Source of the DNA: an uncultured Parafilimonas sp.
Lineage (GTDB): Bacteria > Bacteroidota > Bacteroidia > Chitinophagales > Chitinophagaceae
NCBI GenBank assembly: GCA_903882935.1
Contig: CAIRZB010000040.1
Coordinates: forward strand, 1-45,604
Length of the DNA stretch: 45,604 bases
Direction: 5' to 3'
Shown: piece by piece, positions 27,314 through 34,281 of the stretch
Position numbering within the stretch: position 1 is the stretch's first letter
Layout of the letters: every line of letters begins with the position of its first letter
Program-made: the position numbers and the translations under genes
The notes under the pieces: generated by a model
Database searches by the model: none
The model's input: only the letters and a program-made list of their open reading frames with translations
Told to the model about the DNA's origin: nothing

Positions 27314-27676
27314 ATGAAATTAGTTTCCAAAAATAACCCAATGCGCCATTACCAATGGGGTGATGGCTGCGACGGGTGGGTGTTGGTTGATACAGCGGCG
27401 CTGTCTGTAAAGCAGGAGCGGATGCCGCCCAACACAGCGGAAACGGTACATTATCACCAATATGCCCAGCAGTTCTTTTTCATTTTACACGGCACCGCGA
27501 CGTTTGAAGTGGACTCGCAAAGTTTTAAGATAGCTGCGGGAGAGGGATTTCATATTAAAGCCGGGGAAACACATAGGATTATAAACGAGGGCGATGAGGA
27601 CTTGGAATTCGTTCTTAGTTCGCAGCCGTCTACTAATAATGATAGATACCCCTCACAAACCCCCTCCGCCCCCTAA
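27314..27676 (+). CDS. Cupin-domain protein whose C-terminus and stop come from a palindromic repeat
   Basis: A 120-residue single cupin. Motif 1 is HYHQYAQQFFFILHGTATFEV and motif 2 GEGFHIKAGETHRI, giving a His/Glu-like metal site (two His in HYH and His in ETHRI). No substrate can be inferred. The last residues, YPSQTPSAP, and the stop codon TAA (27674-27676) are encoded by a GC-rich palindromic element at 27657-27684; related proteins normally end near SQPSTNNDR, so the repeat seems to have replaced the original end. Confidence 0.78.
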   Translation: MKLVSKNNPMRHYQWGDGCDGWVLVDTAALSVKQERMPPNTAETVHYHQYAQQFFFILHGTATFEVDSQSFKIAAGEGFHIKAGETHRIINEGDEDLEFVLSSQPSTNNDRYPSQTPSAP

Positions 27677-27684
27677 AGGGGGAA
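27657..27684. repeat. Palindromic element copy 1, at the cupin stop codon
   Basis: CCCCTCCG followed by CCCCCTAAAGGGGG (27669-27682): an inverted copy of the family (C-run, hairpin, G-run, short spacer, G-run when read on the minus strand). It nearly repeats at 31899-31926. Confidence 0.75.
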
Positions 27685-27741
27685 CCGTAAACAACATATG
27701 TTTACTCAAAACGGGATGGCAGATAAAATCAATAGAAAATT

Positions 27742-28899
27742 ATGGCAGAAGCGTATTCAGATAATCAAAACGAGTTTCCAAGCCCCCCTTTAGTCCTCAA
27801 GGACTCCTTTGGAGGGGCGGGGGGGTATGTTTCAGTCTCCGTCGGTATTGTGGGCGGGGCGGGATATACCGGGGGTGAACTTATTCGTTTGTTAATCAAC
27901 CACCCAAATGCCCAAATTGCCTTTATTGATAGTAAAAGCAATGCAGGCAATTATGTGTACCAAGTACACCAAGACTTATTGGGAGAAACCGACCTAAAAT
28001 TCAGCAATGTTTTCGGTCCTGTTTTGCCCGAGATAGTGGCTTCCGTGGATGTTATTTTCCTTTGTACCGGCCATGGCGAAGCCAAAAAGTTTTTAGATGC
28101 CAACGCGCAGCAAATTAACCCCGCCACAAAAATTATTGACCTTTCCAATGATTTCAGGTTAAGCAAAAACGCCGGCTATCAAGTACCAATAAACGATAAC
28201 CAGCAACCGGCAACCAGAAACTTTATTTACGGCTTGCCCGAGTTAAACAAAGCCCAAATAAAAACCGCCCAAAACATTGCCAACCCCGGCTGTTTTGCAA
28301 CGGCTATCCAGTTGGGCTTATTGCCCTTGGCAAAGGCTGGGTTATTGAAAGATGTTTATACCACCGGCATTACCGGCTCAACTGGCGCGGGCCAAAGCCT
28401 TAGCCCAACCTCGCATTTTAGCTGGCGTGCCAACAATATACAGGCGTATAAAACACTCACCCACCAACATTTAGGGGAGATTCACCAATCATTAAATCAA
28501 TTGCAGAATAGTTTCCATATCCCCCCTTCAGGGGACAGGGGCAGGGAGGGAGGCAGCGCCTTAAAATTTGTGCCTTGGCGCGGAGATTTTACAAGGGGTA
28601 TTTTTATAAGTTCTACCTTGCACTGCGAAAAACCAATAGAGGAGTTAACAACACTGTTTAAGGAATATTACAATGGCCATCCTTTTACCACTGTTAGCGA
28701 TGCCCCCATTTTTTTGAAACAAGTGGTTAATACCAATAAATGTGTGATTCAATTAGAGCAGGATGGCGATACGCTGGTGGTTCATTCAGCCATTGACAAC
28801 TTGTTGAAAGGTGCTTCTGGCCAGGCCGTACAAAATATGAATTTGATGTTTGGGTTGGATGAAACAGTAGGCCTGAAACTGAAAGGCAGCACGTTATAA
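27742..28899 (+). CDS. argC: N-acetyl-gamma-glutamyl-phosphate reductase with repeat-derived insertions
   Basis: A 385-residue enzyme of the arginine pathway, reducing N-acyl-glutamyl phosphate to the semialdehyde. The NADP-binding start of the family, VSVGIVGGAGYTGGELIRLL, appears only after 30 extra residues, and these include PSPPLVLKDSFGGAGGY from a palindromic element (27783-27826). The catalytic Cys184 (NPGCFATAIQ) and GSTGAGQSLSPTSHFSWR are intact. A second element gives HIPPSGDRGREGG (28521-28550) just before the conserved FVPWRGDFTRGIF. A third unusual segment, NDNQQPATRN (28194-28220), resembles another simple repeat type. All three are in frame and avoid catalytic residues, so the enzyme is probably active. 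The true start might instead be further in, but no better ATG is available before the glycine-rich loop. Confidence 0.93.
   Translation: MAEAYSDNQNEFPSPPLVLKDSFGGAGGYVSVSVGIVGGAGYTGGELIRLLINHPNAQIAFIDSKSNAGNYVYQVHQDLLGETDLKFSNVFGPVLPEIVASVDVIFLCTGHGEAKKFLDANAQQINPATKIIDLSNDFRLSKNAGYQVPINDNQQPATRNFIYGLPELNKAQIKTAQNIANPGCFATAIQLGLLPLAKAGLLKDVYTTGITGSTGAGQSLSPTSHFSWRANNIQAYKTLTHQHLGEIHQSLNQLQNSFHIPPSGDRGREGGSALKFVPWRGDFTRGIFISSTLHCEKPIEELTTLFKEYYNGHPFTTVSDAPIFLKQVVNTNKCVIQLEQDGDTLVVHSAIDNLLKGASGQAVQNMNLMFGLDETVGLKLKGSTL
27783..27826 (+). repeat. Palindromic element copy 2, in frame in argC
   Basis: C6 followed by TTT, AGTCC-tcaa-GGACT as an inner hairpin, CCTTTGGAGGGG and then C plus G7. It is the same arrangement as copies at 32137 and 34499. 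Encoded peptide SPPLVLKDSFGGAGG. Confidence 0.8.
28521..28550 (+). repeat. Palindromic element copy 3, in frame in argC
   Basis: CCCCCCTTCAGGGG forms the hairpin, followed by ACA, GGGG and a purine-rich tail GCAGGGAGGG. It encodes PPSGDRGREGG. Confidence 0.7.
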
Positions 28900-29031
28900 G
28901 AAGGTGTGAGGTATAAGGAAGACATGCGAATGTTAGGTGAGATAAATTTGCAAGGGCTGATGAATTATGTTTGACAGAGTTGATTTGCCCGATAAACTGA
29001 TGCCTACATACTCACCTTAACCTCAAAAATA

Positions 29032-29445
29032 ATGCGGGATTATAAAAAGCTTGACGTTTGGCAGCGATCGCACGAAATGTATATGTTTATTAAGAAAAAT
29101 ATATCAGTCAAATTTCCCAAAGAAGAACGTTTTGGACTCACTTCGCAATTATTGAGAGCGGCACTGTCAGTTCCGCTTAACATAGTGGAGGGTTGTGGGA
29201 GATACACTGATAAAGATTTTGCACATTTTCTTGATAATGCATTAGGTTCCACGAACGAAGCTGACTATTGTTGTTTCGCCGCTTTGGAGTGTACGTATGT
29301 TTCAGAGGAGGAATATAACAAGGCTAATAAATTATTGAATGAAGTAAGGGCTATAATTATTGCCTTTATAAAATTTTTACGCGATAAAGGCCAAAGAGTT
29401 TTAGGCGATAAGATTAGGGTACATGGCCTTAAACCTTACGCCTAA
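29032..29445 (+). CDS. Four-helix bundle protein (23S rRNA intervening-sequence protein family)
   Basis: A 137-residue all-helical protein. The N-terminus YKKLDVWQRSHEMYMFI and the central SQLLRAALSVPLNIVEGCGRYTDKDFAHFLDNALGS are diagnostic of the S23/IVP family, first found in intervening sequences of 23S rRNA genes. Here it stands in the arginine cluster between argC and argD, far from any rRNA. Its function is unknown; it forms pentameric bundles in solved members. The 3' end merges into a repetitive CCTTAAACC/CCTAAAACC tract. Confidence 0.9.
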   Translation: MRDYKKLDVWQRSHEMYMFIKKNISVKFPKEERFGLTSQLLRAALSVPLNIVEGCGRYTDKDFAHFLDNALGSTNEADYCCFAALECTYVSEEEYNKANKLLNEVRAIIIAFIKFLRDKGQRVLGDKIRVHGLKPYA

Positions 29446-29512
29446 AACCTAAAACCTTACTAAATAATGGTGGGTGGCCTTAAACCATATGCCTTCCACC
29501 TTAAACATTATA
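29423..29512 (+). repeat. Degenerate CCTTAAACC / CCTAAAACC repeat tract
   Basis: Short variants GGCCTTAAACC, CGCCTAAAACC, CCTAAAACC and CACCTTAAAC recur six times between the end of the four-helix gene and the argD start. A simple, slippage-prone tract; no promoter is evident in it. Confidence 0.5.
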
Positions 29513-29515
29513 ACG

Positions 29516-30658
29516 ATGACATTATTTGACGTTTATCCGGTTAACGACATTACTATTACCAAAGCATTGGGTTCGTACGTGTGGGATGAGAACGGTGTGC
29601 AGTACCTTGATATGTATGGCGGCCACGCTGTAATAAGCATTGGCCACACCCACCCGCATTGGGTAAAGCGCATTGAGGAACAACTGGAAAAAATTGCATT
29701 CTATTCTAATTCTGTACGCATACCCCTGCAACAGCAACTGGCGGATAAACTTTCCCAGGTAAGCGGCAAAACCGACTACCAGCTTTTTCTTTGCAACAGC
29801 GGTGCAGAGGCCAACGAAAATGCCTTAAAGCTGGCATCGTTCCACACTGGTAAAAAGAAGATCGTCGCTTTTTCCAAAGGTTTCCATGGGCGTACCTCTT
29901 TAGCGGTGGCCGCCACAGACAACCCGGCCATTGTGGCACCGGTAAACAAAACCGACAATGTTGACTTTTTACCATTTAACGACGAAGCTGCACTAAAAGC
30001 ATACTTCCAAACCAAGGGTAACGATGTTGCGGCGGTTATTATTGAAGGCATACAAGGCGTTGGCGGCATTAACATTGCCACAGATGCATTTTTGCAACTG
30101 ATACGCCGCCTGTGCGACCAAACAAACGCAGTATACATTGCTGATGCAGTACAATGCGGCTATGGCCGCAGCGGGCAGTTTTTTGCGCACGACCATGCCG
30201 GCGTAAATGCCGATATTTATACCATGGCAAAAGGCATGGGCAACGGTTTTCCCATCGGCGGTATTTTAATAGCCCCCCATATTAAACCAAAGCATGGCAT
30301 GCTGGGTACCACGTTTGGCGGCAACCACCTTGCCTGTGCGGCAGCAATTGCCGTATTGGAAGTTTTAGACGAAGAAAAATTGATTGATATAGCCAAACAA
30401 CGCGGCATGTACCTGTTAAACAGGTTAAAAGCCATTGACGGCATTAAAAACGTACGGGGCAGGGGCTTGATGATTGGGTTTGACGTGCCTGAAAACTTAA
30501 AAGGCCTGCGCAAAAAACTAATGGACGATTTTTATATTTTCACCGGCGAGGCAAAGCCGCATGTAATACGCTTGCTGCCATCATTGGGTATTTCGCGCAA
30601 GCAGGTAGATGAGTTTTTGGAAGCCTTGCAGGAAGCCATTAACGAGATGAATGAATAG
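29516..30658 (+). CDS. argD: Acetylornithine/succinylornithine aminotransferase
   Basis: A 380-residue class-III PLP aminotransferase. Hallmarks are YLDMYGGHAVISIGHTHP, FLCNSGAEANENALKLA (cofactor phosphate loop), FSKGFHGRTSLAVAAT, ADAVQCGYGRSG and TMAKGMGNGFPIGG, with the PLP lysine at Lys239. TTFGGNHLACAAA completes the active site. The frame is open from 29474, but the upstream part comes from the repeat tract; ATG 29516 (MTLFDVYPVNDI) matches homologues. No palindromic insertion is seen. Confidence 0.94.
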   Translation: MTLFDVYPVNDITITKALGSYVWDENGVQYLDMYGGHAVISIGHTHPHWVKRIEEQLEKIAFYSNSVRIPLQQQLADKLSQVSGKTDYQLFLCNSGAEANENALKLASFHTGKKKIVAFSKGFHGRTSLAVAATDNPAIVAPVNKTDNVDFLPFNDEAALKAYFQTKGNDVAAVIIEGIQGVGGINIATDAFLQLIRRLCDQTNAVYIADAVQCGYGRSGQFFAHDHAGVNADIYTMAKGMGNGFPIGGILIAPHIKPKHGMLGTTFGGNHLACAAAIAVLEVLDEEKLIDIAKQRGMYLLNRLKAIDGIKNVRGRGLMIGFDVPENLKGLRKKLMDDFYIFTGEAKPHVIRLLPSLGISRKQVDEFLEALQEAINEMNE

Positions 30659-30685
30659 CTATCTAAGGTACGCTAAAAAAACCAC

Positions 30686-30910
30686 ATGAAAGTTTCAGGC
30701 AAAGGGGTGGCGGTTGTGCTGGTATGCATTGTGGTTGTACCCTTTTTTGCGGATGCCATTCTTTCATTGGTAGTAGGTAAAAGTGCCGCCTTTGGTATCT
30801 CAACATATCTTTTTGCAAAATACCTACAGCTTTTACCATGGTATATTTTTTACACGGTAATAATGTTTTACTTAATAAAAATATTTAACAGGTTTAAAAA
30901 CCGGTTGTGA
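30686..30910 (+). CDS. Small two-helix membrane protein in the arginine cluster
   Basis: A 74-residue protein with two or three hydrophobic stretches (VAVVLVCIVVVPFFADAILSLVV and LLPWYIFYTVIMFYLI) and a basic C-terminus. It stops only three bases before argF', so it is translated from the same message. No family recognised. Confidence 0.65.
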   Translation: MKVSGKGVAVVLVCIVVVPFFADAILSLVVGKSAAFGISTYLFAKYLQLLPWYIFYTVIMFYLIKIFNRFKNRL

Positions 30911-30913
30911 TAG

Positions 30914-31897
30914 ATGAAAAACTTTGTTTCGGTTAATGATGTTGCCAATATTAATGCACTGGTTGCAAAAGCATTGGCCTATAAAGCAAACCCTTTTAAA
31001 GATAAGCAACTTGGCGCTGGCAAGCGCATAGGCTTATTGTTTTTAAACCCCAGCCTGCGCACGCGCCTAAGCACCCAAGTGGCAGCCGCCAACTTAGGCA
31101 TGGATGCCATTGTTTTTAACGTGGATAAAGAAGGTTGGGCCTTGGAGTTTGAGGAAGGTGCCATTATGAGCGGCAACACAGTGGAGCATATAAAGGATGC
31201 AGCCCCCGTATTGGGCCGTTATTTTGACATACTCTGCATACGCACCTTTCCCGCGTTGCAAAACCGCACCGATGATTACAGCGAGTTATACATTTCGCAG
31301 TTTATAAAATATTGCGGCGTACCCGTAATAAGCCTGGAAAGTGCAACACTGCACCCGTTACAAAGTTTAACCGATATCATAACAATTCAGGAAGTGCTTC
31401 AAGCATCTTCCCCTCTCCGCGAGGAGAGGGGGCAGGGGGTGAGGCGGCCTAAAGTCGTTCTCACCTGGGCCCCCCATGTAAAAGCTCTTCCCCAATGTGT
31501 GGCCAATAGTTTTGCCCAATGGGTAAATGCCTGGGGGGAGGCTGATTTTGTAATTACCCACCCCGAGGACTATGAATTAGCCCCCGAGTTTACCAACGGT
31601 GCCACCATTACCCACAACCAAGACGAAGCTTTGGCTGATGCGGATTTTGTGTATGTAAAAAACTGGAGTACCTACAACGATTACGGTAAAATTTATGAGA
31701 ACGACCCGCGTTGGATGCTTACGGAGGATAAATTAGCCACCACCAATAATGCCAGGGTTATGCATTGCCTGCCGGTGCGGCGCAATGTGGAGCTGAGCGA
31801 TGAGGTACTAGACGGCCCAAACAGCATTGTTACCCAACAAGCGGCCAACAGGGTGTGGGCGGCACAGGCGGTGATAAGTGAGATATTAAAACCGTAG
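30914..31897 (+). CDS. argF': N-acetyl/N-succinyl-ornithine carbamoyltransferase
   Basis: A 327-residue carbamoyltransferase of the Bacteroidota type, which acts on acylated ornithine. The carbamoyl-phosphate loop reads NPSLRTRLSTQ (~45-55) rather than STRTR, and HPLQSLTDI and MHCLPVRRN are intact. Residue 90, in NTVEHIKDAAP, is valine. The corresponding residue is Glu in the acetylornithine enzyme of Xanthomonas and Pro in the succinylornithine enzyme of Bacteroides fragilis, and replacing the Glu with Pro, Ser or Val is reported to give succinyl preference. Succinylornithine is therefore the likelier substrate. A palindromic element adds SSPLREERGQGV in frame between QEVLQA and RRPKVVLTWAPH, on the protein surface before a conserved strand. 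Confidence 0.92.
   Translation: MKNFVSVNDVANINALVAKALAYKANPFKDKQLGAGKRIGLLFLNPSLRTRLSTQVAAANLGMDAIVFNVDKEGWALEFEEGAIMSGNTVEHIKDAAPVLGRYFDILCIRTFPALQNRTDDYSELYISQFIKYCGVPVISLESATLHPLQSLTDIITIQEVLQASSPLREERGQGVRRPKVVLTWAPHVKALPQCVANSFAQWVNAWGEADFVITHPEDYELAPEFTNGATITHNQDEALADADFVYVKNWSTYNDYGKIYENDPRWMLTEDKLATTNNARVMHCLPVRRNVELSDEVLDGPNSIVTQQAANRVWAAQAVISEILKP
31410..31440 (+). repeat. Palindromic element copy 4, in frame in argF'
   Basis: CCCCTCTCC-gcga-GGAGAGGGG is a perfect 9-bp stem, followed by GCA and GGGGGT. It encodes SPLREERGQGV. Confidence 0.8.
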
Positions 31898-31898
31898 C

Positions 31899-31926
31899 AA
31901 ACCCCCTCCGCCCGTTAAAGGGGGAA
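31899..31926. repeat. Palindromic element copy 5, between argF' and argB
   Basis: AACCCCCTCCGCCC-gttaaa-GGGGGAA, nearly identical to copy 1 at 27657. It begins two bases after the argF' stop and may act as an intra-operon hairpin. Confidence 0.7.
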
Positions 31927-31982
31927 TTAAAAGCTACGTGTATTTTGTTAAGGCTTCGTGCCGGATAAAGAGCAGAGAAATT

Positions 31983-32984
31983 ATGTTAGAACCCACAAAC
32001 GATATATTAAACAATCAATTTAGCTCTTCTACAATAAGGGGCAATCAGCGGCTTTATGTTATAAAAATAGGTGGGAACATTATTGATGACGAGGCAAAAC
32101 TTAGTTCATTTCTGCAATTATTCGCCAGTCTTTTCACCCCCCATCAGTCCGAAAGGACTCCTTTGGAGGGCATGGGGGCAAAAGCCATCCTCATCCATGG
32201 TGGTGGTAAACTTGCCACCAAGCTGGCAGCACAGTTGGGTGTTGAGCAACAATTAATTGACGGCAGGCGCATTACAGATGCCGAAACACTCAAAATTGTA
32301 ACCATGGTGTACGCCGGTTACATTAACAAAAATATTGTGGCCCAGTTACAGGCACATGGATGCAATGCCATCGGGTTATGCGGTGCCGACGGCAATATTA
32401 TACAAGCACACAAGAGGCCGCCTGTTTACCCCAAGCCTTTTAAGGAAGAATTACCAGGGCATAGCAATGAAAAGAGTGCGGCAGAACAAGATGAAAAACA
32501 AGACAACAAGCTTACAAGCCCTCCTTTAGGGGATGGGGGTATCGACTACGGTTTTGTGGGTGATGTTGATTTGGTAAACGCCACCTTATTAAAAAGTTTA
32601 CTCGACCAAAATGTAAATGTGGTGCTGGCACCCATAACCCATGATAAAAAAGGGGTGTTGTTAAACACAAACGCAGATACCATTGCGCAGGAAATTGCAC
32701 AGGCCATGAGCCATTTGTACGAAGTGCATTTGATATACTCCTTTGAAAAGGCAGGGGTTTTGTTTGATGCCAATGACGATGCCACGGTAATACCGTCCAT
32801 CACCCCAACATCATATACTGATTTGAAGGAAAAGAAGTTGATATTTGCGGGCATGATACCTAAGTTGGACAATGCTTTTACAGCTTTGCACAAAGGTGTA
32901 CACCGGGTGGTGATAGGCAAGGCCGAGGAGTTGGAAGGCTTGGTGGAAGGCGTTGCAGGCACGTCCATCAACCTGGCTGAGTAA
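31983..32984 (+). CDS. argB: Acetylglutamate kinase with two repeat-derived insertions
   Basis: A 333-residue amino-acid kinase that phosphorylates N-acyl-glutamate; homologues are about 260 residues. Core motifs are LYVIKIGGNIIDD, AKAILIHGGGKLATKL, DGRRITDAETL, YGFVGDVDLVN, PITHDKKGVLLNTNADT and AGMIPKLDNA. An insertion TPHQSERTPLEGMG (32137-32179) sits just before the GGG phosphate loop. A second of about 38 residues (YPKPFKEELPGHSNEKSAAE... to TSPPLGDGG, about 32426-32541) sits before the conserved YGFVGDV hairpin; only its last part is palindromic element. ATG 31983 is chosen over an upstream GTG at 31938. The kinase motifs are complete, so activity is expected. Confidence 0.93.
   Translation: MLEPTNDILNNQFSSSTIRGNQRLYVIKIGGNIIDDEAKLSSFLQLFASLFTPHQSERTPLEGMGAKAILIHGGGKLATKLAAQLGVEQQLIDGRRITDAETLKIVTMVYAGYINKNIVAQLQAHGCNAIGLCGADGNIIQAHKRPPVYPKPFKEELPGHSNEKSAAEQDEKQDNKLTSPPLGDGGIDYGFVGDVDLVNATLLKSLLDQNVNVVLAPITHDKKGVLLNTNADTIAQEIAQAMSHLYEVHLIYSFEKAGVLFDANDDATVIPSITPTSYTDLKEKKLIFAGMIPKLDNAFTALHKGVHRVVIGKAEELEGLVEGVAGTSINLAE
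32137..32179 (+). repeat. Palindromic element copy 6, in frame in argB
   Basis: C6, then AGTCC-gaaa-GGACT as inner hairpin, CCTTTGGAGGG, CAT and GGGGG. Read in a different frame from the argC and argH copies, giving PHQSERTPLEGMG. Confidence 0.8.
32519..32540 (+). repeat. Palindromic element copy 7, in frame in argB
   Basis: CCCTCCTTTAGGGG followed by AT and GGGGGT. It is a short version without the inner AGTCC/GGACT hairpin and encodes SPPLGDGG. Confidence 0.75.
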
Positions 32985-33037
32985 GTTTTATAGAATGTTT
33001 TCCGGCATAATGTCCGGGGACTTTACTTAACGAATTA

Positions 33038-34117
33038 TTGACACTGATGAATGACAGTTTACAGAGGTTAACCGATGACGCCATCGGACTGTTAAAAAAA
33101 TTGATTGCCACACCTTCCTTTAGCAAGGAAGAAGACAATACTGCCGAGATAATTGAAAATTTTTTGGAGGCCAAAGGTGTTAGTACTTATAGTTACCTGA
33201 ATAATATTTACGCCAGGAACAAATATTTTGACGAAAGCAAGCCCACCATCCTGCTCAACTCGCACCACGACACGGTGAGGCCCAATAAAGGGTATACGCT
33301 GGACCCTTTTTTGCCCATGGAGAAAGAGGGTAAGCTGTATGGCTTGGGTAGCAACGACGCAGGTGGTTGCCTAGTTTCACTAATCTCCACATTTTTATAT
33401 TATTATAATCAACCAAGCCTTAATTATAACCTGCTTATTGCCGCTTCGGCAGAGGAGGAAATATCGGGGCACAACGGGGTGGAAATATTGCTGCCCAGGT
33501 TGCCAAAAATTGATTTTGGCATAGTAGGCGAACCTACCCTGTTAAACATGGCCATTGCCGAAAAAGGTTTGTTGGTACTTGATTGCACGGCCCACGGCAG
33601 GGCAGGACATGCGGCCAGGGAAGAGGGCGACAATGCCATTTACAAAGCCATGAAGGATATGGAATGGTTCCGTACCTACCGGTACGATAAAGTAAGCAGC
33701 CTGCTCGGCCCCATGAAAATGAGTGTTACCATCATTAATGCAGGCAGTCAGCATAACGTGGTACCCAACGAATGCAAGTTTACCGTTGATGTTAGGGTAA
33801 ATGAATTGTACACTTTTGAGGAGGTATTGGGCGTTATTAAAGAAAATGTTCAAAGCGACGTACAGCCGCGCAGCAGCAGGCTCCGTTCCACATCCATACC
33901 GATTGAGCATCCGCTCATACAGGCTGGCATTGCGTTGGGCAGAACATACTATGGCTCACCAACCACCAGCGACAAGGCATTAATGAATTTCCCCACGTTA
34001 AAGATGGGCCCTGGTGACAGTGCCAGAAGCCATAGCGCAGACGAGTTTATTTATATAGATGAAATTGGCAACGGCATAGAGATGTATATTAAGTTGTTGG
34101 AGAAGCTGTTGTATTAG
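33038..34117 (+). CDS. M20-family deacylase of arginine synthesis (argE role)
   Basis: A 359-residue zinc-dependent M20 peptidase-family enzyme, expected to remove the acyl group from acylcitrulline (or acylornithine) in the Bacteroidota pathway. Metal ligands and catalytic residues are visible: LNSHHDTVRP (His and Asp), GLGSNDAGGCLVS (bridging Asp), AASAEEEISG (general base Glu and ligand Glu), FGIVGEPT (Asp/Glu region) and ARSHSADEFI (C-terminal His). The dimerisation domain carries CTAHGRAGHAAREEGDNAI. No palindromic insertion is present. It lies between argB and argH and is probably co-transcribed. Confidence 0.9.
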   Translation: MTLMNDSLQRLTDDAIGLLKKLIATPSFSKEEDNTAEIIENFLEAKGVSTYSYLNNIYARNKYFDESKPTILLNSHHDTVRPNKGYTLDPFLPMEKEGKLYGLGSNDAGGCLVSLISTFLYYYNQPSLNYNLLIAASAEEEISGHNGVEILLPRLPKIDFGIVGEPTLLNMAIAEKGLLVLDCTAHGRAGHAAREEGDNAIYKAMKDMEWFRTYRYDKVSSLLGPMKMSVTIINAGSQHNVVPNECKFTVDVRVNELYTFEEVLGVIKENVQSDVQPRSSRLRSTSIPIEHPLIQAGIALGRTYYGSPTTSDKALMNFPTLKMGPGDSARSHSADEFIYIDEIGNGIEMYIKLLEKLLY

Positions 34118-34130
34118 CTATTTGGTTACA

Positions 34131-34175
34131 GGTTACCAGTTACTGGTTATCGGTAAACGCACGGTAGCAGGGCTG
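34131..34175 (+). repeat. GGTTAC-type simple repeat between the deacylase and argH
   Basis: GGTTACAGGTTACCAGTTACTGGTTATCGGT consists of six variants of GGTTAC/AGTTAC. Its reverse complement resembles the AACCAGCAACCGGCAACCAG segment in argC (28198). A short slippage-type tract. Confidence 0.45.
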
Positions 34176-34281
34176 GTTTTCAACGCAATATGAAACGTTG
34201 CTAAGGTAATGCCGAAAATTTTTGGCAAACCAATATAGCCCAGTGGTTTTTTAATTTGTGTAATTCGTTCAAATTAGTGAC

